Positions 35,878-44,932 of a stretch of DNA of 64,000 nucleotides are shown piece by piece. The stretch is from Amycolatopsis thermalba (GTDB lineage Bacteria; Actinomycetota; Actinomycetes; Mycobacteriales; Pseudonocardiaceae): assembly GCF_003385215.1 (NCBI RefSeq), contig NZ_PQHW01000011.1, positions 1 through 64,000 on the forward strand, in the 5' to 3' direction. The position numbers and the translations under genes were made by a program. The notes under the pieces were generated by a model that had not been told where the DNA came from, made no database searches, and worked only from the letters and a program-made list of their open reading frames with translations. Numbering within the stretch: position 1 is the stretch's first letter; each line of letters begins with the position of its first letter.

Positions 35878-37872
35878 TCAGTCGCGCGGCAGCCCCAGCA
35901 GGCGTTCCGCCGCCACCGACAGCAGGATCTGCGTCGTCCCGCCGGCGATGCTCAGGCAGCGCGTCAGCAGGAACTCGTGCTGGACCGGGGCGGTCTCGCC
36001 GGTCACCAGCACCCCCGGCGGGCCCAGCAGCTCCAGGGCGGCCTCGGCCGCGGCCTGCCGGTGCCGCACCCCGATCAGCTTCCGCACGCTCGACTCCGGC
36101 CCGGGATCCTGCCCGGCCAGCCGCCGCAGCGTCGAGCGCAGGTCGAGCAGCGCGCACGCCGACCCCTCCGCCACCAGCGCGCCCAGCCGGTCCAGCACCG
36201 CGCCGTCCGGATCTCGCACCGGCGCCAGCAACGTCTCCACCGCCTCCCCCACCGACGAGCCCCCGCTCATCGCCACGCGCTCGTTCGCCAGCGTCGTCCG
36301 GGCCAGGTGCCAGCCGCCGTTCACCTCGCCCACCACGTTCTCCGCCGGGACGAACACGTCGTCCAGGAAGACCTCGTTGAACCGCTCCACCCCGGTGATC
36401 TCGCGCAACGGCCGGACGTCGATCCCCGGCGACGACATGTCGACCAGGAAGTACGTGATGCCCCGGTGCTTGGGCGCGTCCGGATCGGTGCGCGCCAGGC
36501 AGATCGCCCAGTCCGCCTCCCGCGCGAGCGAGGTCCAGACCTTCTGCCCGGACAACACGAACCCACCCTCCACCGGCCGGGCCCGCGTGCGCAGCGAGGC
36601 CAGGTCCGAACCGGCGCCGGGTTCGCTGAACAGCTGGCACCAGGTCAGCTCGCCACGCAGGGTCGGCAGCACGAACCGCTGCCGCTGCTCGTCCGTGCCG
36701 TGCTCCAGCAGGGTCGGCACGGCCCAGGCGCCGATCACCAGATCGGGCCGCCGCACCCCGGCCCGCGCCAGTTCGGCGTCGATCACCAGCTGCTGCGCCG
36801 GTGTCGCGTCCAGACCGTAGGGCGCGGGCCAGTGCGGCACCAGGTACCCGGTGGACGCCAGCCGCTCGCGCCGGTCCCCCTCGGGCAGCGCGGCGATCTC
36901 CTCGACGGTGGCCCGCACGGCCGGGTCGAAGTGCTCCGACAGGTCGACCGCCAGGTCCCGCCGCACCCCCGCGAGCGCCAGCGACGCTGCCGAGCGACGC
37001 CAGGCCGCCGAACCGCCCAGCCACTGCCGCAGCGCCACCGCGCGGCGCAGGTACCGGTGCGCGTCGTGCTCCCAGGTGAAGCCGATCCCGCCGAGCACCT
37101 GGATGCAGTCCTTCGCGGTGTCCACCGCCGCGTCCAGCGCCCCGGCAGCCGCGACCGCCGCGGCGAACTCGTGCTGCTCCGGCGACTCGTCCGCCGCCCG
37201 GGCCGCGTCCCACGCCAGCGCCCCGGCCAGCTCGGCCCGGCACAGCATCTCCGCGCACAGGTGCTTGACCGCCTGGAACGACCCGATCGGCCGGCCGAAC
37301 TGCTCTCGCACCTTCGCGTACTCCGCCGCCGTCGCCACGCACCACCGCGCGATCCCGGCCGCCTCGGCCGCGGCCAGCGTCGCCGCGAAGATCCGCGGGT
37401 CGCCGCCCTCGAACACCGTCCCGTCACCGTCGCGGAGCCGGCCGAACGAGCGGGACAGGTCGAACGACTCGATCCCCTCCGCGCCGGACTCGCGGACGCT
37501 CCAGGTGTCACCGTCGGCCACCAGGACGTGCGTGGCGTCCGCGTCGAGCACCGGCCCATCCGGCGACAACGCCACCCCCGCGCTCGCCGAACCGTCCGCG
37601 AACGCCGGGAGCAGCTCCTTCGCCACCGGCGATTCGCCGTGACGCGCGAGCACCAGCGCCGCCAGCACCGTCCCGAACACCGGCCCCGGCACCAGCGCGG
37701 CCGCGGCCTCCTCGACCGCCACCACGGCGTCGGCGACCGTTCCGCCCGCGCCGCCCAGCTCCTCCGGCACCCCGATGCCGAACACGCCGATGGCCGCCAG
37801 GTCGTCCCTGCTCCGGCCGCCGGAGCGGATCGTCCCGGCGAGCGCGCGCTGCTCCGCGGTGAGGACTGACAT
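35878..37872 (-). CDS. fadE34: FadE34-type fused acyl-CoA dehydrogenase (ChsE3)
   Basis: A 664-residue tandem acyl-CoA dehydrogenase: a degenerate first half (about 1-310, with EQFGRPIGSFQAVKH and GGIGFTWEHDAHRYLRR) and a second half with the FAD site FSEPGAGSDLASLRTR, GQKVWTSLAREADW and terminal AGGTTQILLSVAAERLLGL. Same design as Mycobacterium tuberculosis FadE34 (Rv3573c), which dehydrogenates a 5-carbon steroid side-chain CoA and also lies next to kstR. The ATG at 37872 gives a likely leaderless transcript: TATAGT (37885-37880, minus strand) lies 7 nt ahead. A perfect KstR box overlaps this promoter. Confidence 0.93.
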   Translation of the reverse strand: MSVLTAEQRALAGTIRSGGRSRDDLAAIGVFGIGVPEELGGAGGTVADAVVAVEEAAAALVPGPVFGTVLAALVLARHGESPVAKELLPAFADGSASAGVALSPDGPVLDADATHVLVADGDTWSVRESGAEGIESFDLSRSFGRLRDGDGTVFEGGDPRIFAATLAAAEAAGIARWCVATAAEYAKVREQFGRPIGSFQAVKHLCAEMLCRAELAGALAWDAARAADESPEQHEFAAAVAAAGALDAAVDTAKDCIQVLGGIGFTWEHDAHRYLRRAVALRQWLGGSAAWRRSAASLALAGVRRDLAVDLSEHFDPAVRATVEEIAALPEGDRRERLASTGYLVPHWPAPYGLDATPAQQLVIDAELARAGVRRPDLVIGAWAVPTLLEHGTDEQRQRFVLPTLRGELTWCQLFSEPGAGSDLASLRTRARPVEGGFVLSGQKVWTSLAREADWAICLARTDPDAPKHRGITYFLVDMSSPGIDVRPLREITGVERFNEVFLDDVFVPAENVVGEVNGGWHLARTTLANERVAMSGGSSVGEAVETLLAPVRDPDGAVLDRLGALVAEGSACALLDLRSTLRRLAGQDPGPESSVRKLIGVRHRQAAAEAALELLGPPGVLVTGETAPVQHEFLLTRCLSIAGGTTQILLSVAAERLLGLPRD

Positions 37873-37883
37873 GCGGCTCACTA

Positions 37884-37897
37884 TAGAACGTGTTTCA
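37884..37897. promoter_or_regulatory. KstR-type operator overlapping the fadE34 promoter
   Basis: TAGAACGTGTTTCA matches TnnAACnnGTTnnA at all fixed positions. Its left end covers the TATAGT -10 hexamer of the minus-strand fadE34 promoter (37880-37885), which explains repression sterically. Confidence 0.85.
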
Positions 37898-37963
37898 GTT
37901 TTGTGGCCAGATCCACTCGATGCGCGAGATCAGCAGGCGGACCGGTAAGCTGTCGGGTGAAAC

Positions 37964-37977
37964 TGAAACAAGTTCCG
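37964..37977. promoter_or_regulatory. KstR-type operator upstream of kstR (autoregulation)
   Basis: TGAAACAAGTTCCG fits TnnAACnnGTTnnA except for the last base. It sits just ahead of the kstR ribosome site (GGAG at 37977-37980), consistent with autorepression. Confidence 0.78.
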
Positions 37978-37989
37978 GAGCAGGTGCCG

Positions 37990-38625
37990 ATGGCCGCGAA
38001 AGCGAAGACGTCCACCCCACCCAAGAACGGGATGAGCGCGTTGTCCAGCGACGAGCTCGGGTCCGCCGCGCAGCGGGACCGGCGACGGCGCATCATCGAC
38101 GCGACCCTGGCGCTGGCGTCCAAGGGCGGGTACGACGCCGTCCAGATGCGGGCGGTGGCCGAGAAGGCCGACGTCGCGCTGGGCACCCTCTACCGCTACT
38201 TCCCGTCGAAGATCCACCTGCTGGTGTCGGGTCTGGCGCGGGAGTTCGAGCGCGCGCACGAGAAGCTGCAGCGGTCGAGCATCCCGGGCGACACGCCGAG
38301 CGAGCGGCTCATCTTCGTGCTCAGCCGCAACACCCGGCTGATGCAGCGCGATCCGCACCTGACCGAGGCGATGGTCCGGGCGTTCATGTTCGCCGACACC
38401 ACGGCCGCCGCCGAGGTCGAGCAGGTCGGGCGGCTGCTGGAGAGCATGTTCGCGCGCGCCATGGGCATCGCGGAGCCGACCGAGCACGACCGCGCGGTCT
38501 TCCACCTCATCGCCGACGTGTGGATGGCGAACCTGGTCGCGTGGGTCACCCGGCGCGCCTCCGCCGCCGACGTGGCGAACCGGTTGGAGCTGTCGGTGCA
38601 CCTGCTGCTGGACAACACGCGCTGA
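37990..38625 (+). CDS. kstR: KstR, TetR-family repressor of steroid catabolism
   Basis: A 211-residue TetR regulator. The DNA-binding half is highly characteristic of KstR: GSAAQRDRRRRIIDATLALA, KGGYDAVQMRAVAEKADV and GTLYRYFPSKIHLLVSGL (about residues 34-90). The ligand half keeps RAFMFADTTAAAEV, ESMFARAMG, DVWMANLVAW and TRRASAADV. KstR is released by 3-oxo-steroid CoA thioesters and controls the cholesterol regulon. The ATG at 37990 is chosen (GGAG 9 nt upstream); a later ATG at 38032 would match the shorter mycobacterial form. Six matching boxes occur in this window. Confidence 0.96.
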   Translation: MAAKAKTSTPPKNGMSALSSDELGSAAQRDRRRRIIDATLALASKGGYDAVQMRAVAEKADVALGTLYRYFPSKIHLLVSGLAREFERAHEKLQRSSIPGDTPSERLIFVLSRNTRLMQRDPHLTEAMVRAFMFADTTAAAEVEQVGRLLESMFARAMGIAEPTEHDRAVFHLIADVWMANLVAWVTRRASAADVANRLELSVHLLLDNTR

Positions 38626-38753
38626 CACCGTTTCGTCGCTTACCGTCACGGTTACTGGGAACCGTCTGGCGAGCGGCTGTGAGTTCCCTGTAGATCACGG
38701 AAAACCGGGGTCCGCCTGCAACAGGCGCTGATCAAGCCCGCGTTTGTGTGGGC

Positions 38754-39680
38754 ATGAGAAGAAGGACGGCCGGCAAGGTCGTGCTCCCGGCCGCCGTGTT
38801 CGGCGCCGTCACGATGCTGATCTTCACGATCCAGCACCAGCCGCGGGTTTCCTCGGCGAGTTCGGTCGTGCAGGTGAGCGCATCGGCGGCGCCGGCGACG
38901 CAGAGCGCGCAGCCCGATCCGACGCCGACCGCCAGCGCCTCCCCGTCGCCGGCGCCTGCCGAGAACGACGACATCGCCGCGCGGGCCCTGGCGCTGATGC
39001 GCGAGAAGGTGGCGAGCGCCGAGGCCGGGATCGAGGTGTACGACCGGGAGACCGGCGTCGTGCTGACCCAGCTCGATGCCGACCGGCAGTTCTGCTCGAT
39101 GTCCCTGGTCAAGCTGCTGATCGCGCTCGATGTGTTGCGGGACAACGAATGGGAGCTGCCGGACTCCGCCACCCAGAGCCGGCTGACCCGGATGATCACC
39201 GCCAGCGACGACACCATCGCCAGCAGCCTGTGGGTGCAGCAGGGCGGCACCGCGATCGTGACCCGCATGGCGGAGCTGATGCAGCTGACCGGCACCGAAC
39301 CGCCGTCCTCGCCGGGCCAGTGGGGTTCGACGAAGATCACCGCCGCGGACGTGGTCAAGGTCTACAACTACATCGAGGACACCCTGCCGCAAGCGGGCCG
39401 CGACCTGCTCTACAACGCGATGTACCACGCGTCCCAGGCCGGTTCGGACGGGACGAACCAGTTCTTCGGCATCCCGGACGCGCTGCCGGGCACGACGTGG
39501 GCGATCAAGCAGGGCTGGGGCACCAGCGGTACGCAGGCTGTATACAACACGACGGGCCTGCTCGGCGAGGACGCCCGGTACGTGGTGGTCGTCCTGAGCA
39601 GCGCGCCGTCCCGCTACTACCGCACGCTGCCCGCGGCGCTCACCGCCGGCACCCGAGCCCTGGGATCACTGGTCGACTGA
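38754..39680 (+). CDS. Membrane-anchored beta-lactamase-like serine hydrolase
   Basis: A 308-residue protein. An N-terminal basic-hydrophobic anchor (RRRTAGKVVLPAAVFGAVTM) and an Ala/Pro/Ser/Thr linker (about 45-70) precede a class-A-like domain with CSMSLVKLLIAL (SxxK serine, about 115), ITASDDTIAS (SDD in place of SDN) and AIKQGWG (KxG). It probably acts outside the membrane on peptidoglycan or beta-lactams, though deacylation residues could not be confirmed. The ATG at 38754 is preferred to the GTG at 38748. It follows kstR by about 130 bp with no evident KstR box of its own. Confidence 0.85.
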   Translation: MRRRTAGKVVLPAAVFGAVTMLIFTIQHQPRVSSASSVVQVSASAAPATQSAQPDPTPTASASPSPAPAENDDIAARALALMREKVASAEAGIEVYDRETGVVLTQLDADRQFCSMSLVKLLIALDVLRDNEWELPDSATQSRLTRMITASDDTIASSLWVQQGGTAIVTRMAELMQLTGTEPPSSPGQWGSTKITAADVVKVYNYIEDTLPQAGRDLLYNAMYHASQAGSDGTNQFFGIPDALPGTTWAIKQGWGTSGTQAVYNTTGLLGEDARYVVVVLSSAPSRYYRTLPAALTAGTRALGSLVD

Positions 39681-39683
39681 CGC

Positions 39684-39804
39684 GCGGCACGAGCACCCCG
39701 CACCGGCGCAGAATGCCTGCACCACTGCCACATGCCGGCCACGGCACCGCAGCCCCGCAACCCTCGCCCAGGTGATGCGGCACGAGCACCCGCACCGGCG
39801 CAGA
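39684..39804. repeat. Direct repeat of 28-29 bp in a convergent gap
   Basis: A 29-nt sequence beginning GCGGCACGAGCACCC at 39684-39712 is repeated at 39777-39804 with a single C deleted. Both copies lie in the 156-bp gap between the serine hydrolase and the first LLM gene. The gap shows no gene or clear terminator hairpin. Confidence 0.7.
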
Positions 39805-39836
39805 GCGCCACCACTACCGCCCGCCCCGCAGCCCGC

Positions 39837-40646
39837 TCAGCTGAACCGCGGCACCAGCGCGGCCAGCGCGTCGAGCCGGCGCAGGGTGTCACCCTCGGAG
39901 GCGGCCGGCAGGCCCAGCGTGACGCGCTCGGCACCGGCCTCGGCGTAGGCGTCCAGCAGCGCCGGGTCCGGCGGGGCGGACGTCGCGGTCACCGGCACCG
40001 ATCCGGCCTGCGCCACCTGCTCGGCCGCCGCTTCCGGGTCGCGCAGGGCGTTGGGCAGCCAGCCGGCTCCCAGCCGCTTCGCACGTTCCAGGGCCGCGGC
40101 GCTGTTGCCTCCGATGTAGACCGGCACGTCCCGCTCGGGCTTGGGCCACTGGAACACCGGGTCGAAGTTCACGTGCACACCGTGGAACTCGGCCTCGTCG
40201 TTCGTCCACACTGTCCGGAGTGCCTGGATCTGCTCGTCCAGCAGCGCCCCGCGCGTGCGCGGGTCGGTGCCGTGGTTGCGCATCTCCTCGCGGTTCCAGC
40301 CCACGCCCACCCCGAACAGGAACCGCCCGCCGGACAACAGGTCCAGGCTCGCGACGGACTTCGCGGTGTGCAGGACGTCCCGCTGGATCAGCAGGGTGAT
40401 GCCGGCGCCCAGCTTCAGCGTCGTGGTCGCGGCGGCGGCCGCGGTCAGCGCGACGAACGGGTCGAGCGCGCGGTAGTAGGCGCGCGCCATGTCACCGCCC
40501 GCCGGGTACGGGGTGTCCCGGCTGACCGGGATGTGCGAGTGCTCGGCGACGAACAGGGCGTCGAACCCGCGGTCCTCGACCGCCTTGGCCAGCACGTCCG
40601 GCCGCGCGCTCTCGTCGGTGACGAACGTCGAAATGCCCAGTTTCAC
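39837..40646 (-). CDS. LLM-class F420-dependent oxidoreductase (copy 1)
   Basis: A 269-residue luciferase-like TIM-barrel enzyme. It begins KLGISTFVTDESARPDVLAKAVEDRGFD and contains FVAEHSHIPVSRDTPYP, QRDVLHTAKSVASLDLLSGGRF and GVGVGWNREEMRNHG, typical of actinobacterial F420-type LLM proteins. The substrate is unknown. The GTG at 40646 overlaps the stop of the second copy, with which it is clearly homologous. Compared with copy 2 the central lid is shorter. Confidence 0.88.
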   Translation of the reverse strand: MKLGISTFVTDESARPDVLAKAVEDRGFDALFVAEHSHIPVSRDTPYPAGGDMARAYYRALDPFVALTAAAAATTTLKLGAGITLLIQRDVLHTAKSVASLDLLSGGRFLFGVGVGWNREEMRNHGTDPRTRGALLDEQIQALRTVWTNDEAEFHGVHVNFDPVFQWPKPERDVPVYIGGNSAAALERAKRLGAGWLPNALRDPEAAAEQVAQAGSVPVTATSAPPDPALLDAYAEAGAERVTLGLPAASEGDTLRRLDALAALVPRFS

Positions 40647-41473
40647 CGGTAGCCCTCCGCGAGTGCGGCGAGCTCGTCCAGCTTGGTCAGCGTCTCCGGC
40701 TCGGGACGGGTGCCGAGCAGGAACGTCACGCGCTCCACGCCGGCCTCGGCGTACCCCGCCAGCGCCTCCTCGCTGCGACCCGCGCCGAAGACGGTGAACG
40801 GGACGTCGGTGCGGCCCTGCTCGGCCAGCCAGGCGCGGACCCGCTTGATCTCCTCCGGCGGGGTGTGGGCGCGGGGCATCCAGCCGTCGGCGTGCTTGGC
40901 GAGCCGGGTGAGCGCGGCCTCGCTCTCGCCGCCGACGTAGATCGGCGGGTGCGGGCGCTGCACCGGCTTGGGCCACTGCCAGATGGGGTCGAAGTCGACG
41001 TGCTCGCCGTGGAACTCGGCCTCGTCCTGGGTCCAGATCGCCTTGAGCGCCTGGATCTGCTCGTCGATCAGGGCGCCGCGGGTGCGCGGGTCGGTGCCGT
41101 GGTTGCGCATCTCCTCGCGGTTCCAGCCCACGCCGACGCCGAAGGCCACCCGACCGCCGGAGAGCAGGTCGAGGCTGGCCACCTCCTTGGCGGTGTGGAT
41201 GACGTCCCGCTGGACCAGCAGGGCGACGCCGGTGAAGAGCAGCAGGTCACGGGTCTCGGCGGCGACCGCGGTCAGCGCCACGAACGGGTCGAGGGTGCGG
41301 TAGTAGACGCGCGGCAGCTCACCGCCGCCCGGGTAGGGGCTTTCCCGGCTGACCGGGATGTGCGAATGCTCGGCGAGCAGCAGCGAGTCGAACCCGCGCT
41401 CCTCGAGCGCGCGGCCGAGCGCGCCCGGACGGATGCCTTCGTCGGTGACGAACGTCGAGATCCCGAACTTCAT
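40643..41473 (-). CDS. LLM-class F420-dependent oxidoreductase (copy 2)
   Basis: A 276-residue paralogue of the next gene, starting MKFGISTFVTDEGIRPG and keeping LLAEHSHIPVSRESPYP, QRDVIHTAKEVASLDLLSGG and GVGVGWNREEMRNHG. The ATG at 41473 begins the conserved sequence; an extension to 41494 has no ribosome site. The pair forms a coupled two-gene operon after the icmF terminator. Substrate unknown; a role in degrading a lipid or steroid-like compound is possible from location but not shown. Confidence 0.88.
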   Translation of the reverse strand: MKFGISTFVTDEGIRPGALGRALEERGFDSLLLAEHSHIPVSRESPYPGGGELPRVYYRTLDPFVALTAVAAETRDLLLFTGVALLVQRDVIHTAKEVASLDLLSGGRVAFGVGVGWNREEMRNHGTDPRTRGALIDEQIQALKAIWTQDEAEFHGEHVDFDPIWQWPKPVQRPHPPIYVGGESEAALTRLAKHADGWMPRAHTPPEEIKRVRAWLAEQGRTDVPFTVFGAGRSEEALAGYAEAGVERVTFLLGTRPEPETLTKLDELAALAEGYR

Positions 41474-41507
41474 GCTCCGACCCAACTTCCGCACCCGGGC
41501 GCGCTAT

Positions 41508-41542
41508 TCCCGCTCCGGACGATCCGGACGTCCGGAGCGGGA
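41508..41542 (-). terminator. Perfect 13-bp stem terminator after icmF
   Basis: TCCCGCTCCGGAC (41508-41520) pairs exactly with GTCCGGAGCGGGA (41530-41542) around a 9-nt loop, 35 nt past the icmF stop on the minus strand. It separates icmF from the LLM gene pair. Confidence 0.78.
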
Positions 41543-41576
41543 TCACACCGGCTGCGGCCCGGTTCCCCGGTCCGCG

Positions 41577-44500
41577 TCAGATGTTGCGCCGGTACTGGCC
41601 GCCGACCTCGAAGAACGCCTCCGTGATCTGGCCGAGCGAGCACACCCGCGCGGCGTCCATCAGCACCCCGAACAGGTTGTCGCCCCGGGTGGCGGCTTCG
41701 CGCAGCGCCTGGAGCGCCTGCTCGGCGTCGTGGCTGTGCCGCTGCTGGAAGTCGGCCAGCCGCGTCAGCTGCGACTGCTTCTCCTCCTCCGTCGCGCGCG
41801 CCAGTTCGACCTCGACCTCGTCGTCCTCCGGGTGCGGGTTGCGGAACGTGTTCACGCCGATGATCGGCAGCGTGCCCTCGTGCTTGAGCCGCTCGTACAG
41901 CATCGACTCGTCCTGGATCTTGCCGCGCTGGTACCCGGTTTCCATCGCGCCCAGCACGCCGCCGCGCTCGGCGATCCGGTCGAACTCGGTGAGCACGGCC
42001 TCCTCGACCAGGTCGGTCAGCTCGTCGATGATGAACGAGCCCTGCAGCGGGTTCTCGTTCTTCGACAGGCCCCACTCCTTGTTGATGATCATCTGGATGG
42101 CCATCGCGCGCCGCACCGAGTTCTCCGTGGGCGTGGTGATCGCCTCGTCGTAGGCGTTGGTGTGCAGCGAGTTCGCGTTGTCGTACAGCGCGCACAGCGC
42201 CTGCAGCGTGGTGCGGATGTCGTTGAAGCTCATCTCCTGCGCGTGCAGCGACCGGCCGGAGGTCTGCACGTGGTACTTCAGCTTCTGCGACCGCTCGTTG
42301 GCGCCGTAGCGCTCCTTCATCGCGACCGCCCAGATGCGCCGCGCGACCCGGCCGAGCACCGAGTACTCGGCGTCCATGCCGTTGGAGAAGAAGAACGACA
42401 GGTTCGGCGCGAAGTCGTCGATGTGCATGCCCCGGGCGAGGTAGGACTCGACGTAGGTGAACCCGTTGGCCAGCGTGAACGCCAGCTGCGAGATCGGGTT
42501 CGCGCCCGCCTCGGCGATGTGGTAGCCGGAGATCGACACCGAGTAGAAGTTGCGCACCCCGTGCTCGATGAACCACTCCTGGATGTCGGCCATCATGCGC
42601 AGGCTGAACTCGGTGGAGAAGATGCAGGTGTTCTGCCCCTGGTCCTCCTTGAGGATGTCGGCCTGCACCGTGCCGCGCACCTGGCGCAGCGTCCATTCGC
42701 GCAGGTCCTCGGCCTCCGACGGCGTGGGCTCGCGCCCGTGCTCGGCCCGGAACGCGTCCATCCGCTGGTCGATCGCGGTGTTGAGGAAGAACGCCAGGAT
42801 CGTCGGCGCGGGGCCGTTGATCGTCATCGACACCGACGTGTTCGGCGCGGTCAGGTCGAACCCGTCGTAGAGCGCCTTCATGTCGTCCAGCGTCGCGATG
42901 GACACGCCGGAGGTGCCGATCTTGCCGTAGATGTCCGGTCGCGTGTCCGGGTCGTGCCCGTACAGCGTCACCGAGTCGAACGCCGTCGACAGGCGCTTCG
43001 CCTCGGAGTCGGCCGAGAGGTACTTGAACCGGCGGTTGGTGCGGAACGCGTCGCCTTCGCCGGCGAACATGCGCGCCGGGTCCTCACCCTCCCGCTTGAA
43101 CGGGAAGACGCCGGCCGTGTAGGGGAAGTAGCCGGGCAGGTGCTCACGGCGCAGGAACGACAGCAGCTCGCCGCGGTCGGTGTAGCGCGGCAGCGCCACG
43201 CGCGGGATCCGGTTGCCGGACAGGGTGTCCCGCCACAGCTGGGTGCGCAGCTCCTTGTCCCGGATGCGGACGACCAGCTCCTCCTGCCGGTAGGACTCGG
43301 CCAGCTCGTCCCACCGCTCCAGCAGCCCGGCCACCGACGGGTCCACCTCGGACTCCGCTTTCGCCAGCAGCGCCTCGATCGGGCCGGTGTCCGCGCCGTC
43401 CGCGGCCAGCGCCCCCTTCGCGGCGCGCAGCTGGTCGACCTTGCGCACGGCCGCGACCTGGTCCCGCGTCTTCTCGTGGTAGCCGCGCACGGTGGCGGCG
43501 ATGTCGGCGAGGTAGCGCTCCTTCGACGGCGGGATGATCACCGTCGCCCCGGTGGACACCTTGGCCTCCACCTTCGGCAGCTGGCCCGCCGACACCGACA
43601 GGCCGCGCTCGGCGAGCGCGTCGCGCAGGTACTGGTACAGCGCGGTCACACCGTCGTCGTTGAAGCGCGCGGCGCTGGTGCCGAACACCGGCATGTCCTC
43701 GGGCAAGGCCCCGAACGCCTCGCGGTTGCGCACCAGCTGGCGCGCCACGTCGCGGCGCGCGTCCTCGGCGCCGCGGCGCTCGAACTTGTTGATCGCCACC
43801 ACGTCGGCGAAGTCGAGCATGTCGATCTTCTCCAGCTGCGACGCGGCGCCGAACTCCGGCGTCATCACGTACAGCGAGTAGTCGACGTGGTCCACGATGC
43901 CCGCGTCGCCCTGCCCGATGCCCGGCGTCTCGACGACCACCAGGTCGTAGCCCGCGGCCTTGCACGCCAGCACGGCCTCGTCCAGGCCGTCGGGTACCTC
44001 ACCGCCGGCCTGGCGGGTGGCCATCGAGCGGAAGTAGACCTGCGCCCCGTCCAGGCCGTTCATCCGGATCCGGTCGCCGAGCAGCGCACCACCGCCGCGG
44101 CGCCGGGTCGGGTCGACCGCCAGCACCGCGATGCGCAGCTTGTCCTCCTGGTCCAGCCGGAAGCGCCGGAGCAGCTCGTCGGTCAGCGACGACTTGCCCG
44201 AGCCGCCGGTGCCGGTGATGCCCAGGACCGGGACCGTGCGGGCCCGCGCCGCCTCGGTGATGCGGGCGAGCCGGTCCTCGGTCACGCTGCCGGCCTGCAG
44301 CTGGGTGATGAACCGCGCGAGCGACGGGACGTCCCCGGCCAGCAGGTCGTCGTCCGACCCGGCCGGCACCTCGGCCAGGTCGTAGTCGCACTCCTTGATC
44401 ATCAGGTTGACCATGCCCGGCAGGCCCAGCTGGAGGCCGTCGTCCGGGGAGAAGATGCGGGCGACGCCGCGGGAGTGCAGCAGCTCAATCTCCTCGCGGA

Positions 44501-44813
44501 CGATGACGCCGCCCCCGCCGCCGTACACCTTGATGTGCCCGGCGCCGCGCTCGTTCAGCAGCTCGACGAGGTAGCTGAAGTACTCCACGTGGCCGCCCTG
44601 GTAAGCGCTGATCGCGATGCCGTGGGCGTCCTCGCTGATCGCGGCCGTGACGACCTCGTCCACCGACCGGTTGTGCCCGAGGTGGACGACCTCCGCACCC
44701 TGCGACTGCAGGATGCGCCGCATGATGTTGATCGAAGCGTCGTGCCCGTCGAACAGACTCGAGGCGGTGACGAACCGCACCGGGTGCACGAGCCGGTGAA
44801 GTGAGGCGTTCAT
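41577..44813 (-). CDS. icmF: IcmF, fused isobutyryl-CoA mutase with G-protein chaperone
   Basis: A 1078-residue fusion. N-terminal cobalamin domain with SLFDGHDASINIM (base-off DxHxxG-like motif, about residues 19-31). MeaI-type G-protein chaperone domain with GITGTGGSGKSSLTDEL (P-loop, about 198) and VINKFERRG-like NKxE. Linker, then the large-subunit TIM barrel with RPDIYGKIGTSGVSI, TFTYVESYLARG-like segment and SLHTNAYDEA. It interconverts isobutyryl-CoA and n-butyryl-CoA with adenosylcobalamin and self-repairs its cofactor loading. ATG at 44813. Full length for IcmF. No cobalamin riboswitch was seen in the short upstream region. Confidence 0.97.
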   Translation of the reverse strand: MNASLHRLVHPVRFVTASSLFDGHDASINIMRRILQSQGAEVVHLGHNRSVDEVVTAAISEDAHGIAISAYQGGHVEYFSYLVELLNERGAGHIKVYGGGGGVIVREEIELLHSRGVARIFSPDDGLQLGLPGMVNLMIKECDYDLAEVPAGSDDDLLAGDVPSLARFITQLQAGSVTEDRLARITEAARARTVPVLGITGTGGSGKSSLTDELLRRFRLDQEDKLRIAVLAVDPTRRRGGGALLGDRIRMNGLDGAQVYFRSMATRQAGGEVPDGLDEAVLACKAAGYDLVVVETPGIGQGDAGIVDHVDYSLYVMTPEFGAASQLEKIDMLDFADVVAINKFERRGAEDARRDVARQLVRNREAFGALPEDMPVFGTSAARFNDDGVTALYQYLRDALAERGLSVSAGQLPKVEAKVSTGATVIIPPSKERYLADIAATVRGYHEKTRDQVAAVRKVDQLRAAKGALAADGADTGPIEALLAKAESEVDPSVAGLLERWDELAESYRQEELVVRIRDKELRTQLWRDTLSGNRIPRVALPRYTDRGELLSFLRREHLPGYFPYTAGVFPFKREGEDPARMFAGEGDAFRTNRRFKYLSADSEAKRLSTAFDSVTLYGHDPDTRPDIYGKIGTSGVSIATLDDMKALYDGFDLTAPNTSVSMTINGPAPTILAFFLNTAIDQRMDAFRAEHGREPTPSEAEDLREWTLRQVRGTVQADILKEDQGQNTCIFSTEFSLRMMADIQEWFIEHGVRNFYSVSISGYHIAEAGANPISQLAFTLANGFTYVESYLARGMHIDDFAPNLSFFFSNGMDAEYSVLGRVARRIWAVAMKERYGANERSQKLKYHVQTSGRSLHAQEMSFNDIRTTLQALCALYDNANSLHTNAYDEAITTPTENSVRRAMAIQMIINKEWGLSKNENPLQGSFIIDELTDLVEEAVLTEFDRIAERGGVLGAMETGYQRGKIQDESMLYERLKHEGTLPIIGVNTFRNPHPEDDEVEVELARATEEEKQSQLTRLADFQQRHSHDAEQALQALREAATRGDNLFGVLMDAARVCSLGQITEAFFEVGGQYRRNI

Positions 44814-44932
44814 GCCTCAAAAATACTTGGACTTCCTACTATCGCAAACCCAAGCGTGACCGCGGCGACATCCAGCGCGGGACCGTAACGATTCAGAAGG
44901 CGGACAGCACGACGACGGCGTCGTCCGGACGG

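Noticed and set aside
34273-37869. Open frame of about 1,200 codons opposite the helicase and fadE34 genes
   Set aside because: It spans two real genes and the gap between them and has Ser/Arg-rich shadow composition.
41358-44804. Open frame of about 1,150 codons opposite icmF
   Set aside because: The minus-strand icmF product is complete with all domains; the opposite frame shows no family pattern.
44814-44932. Cobalamin riboswitch ahead of icmF
   Set aside because: The gap is too short and lacks the B12-box sequence and the expected hairpins.
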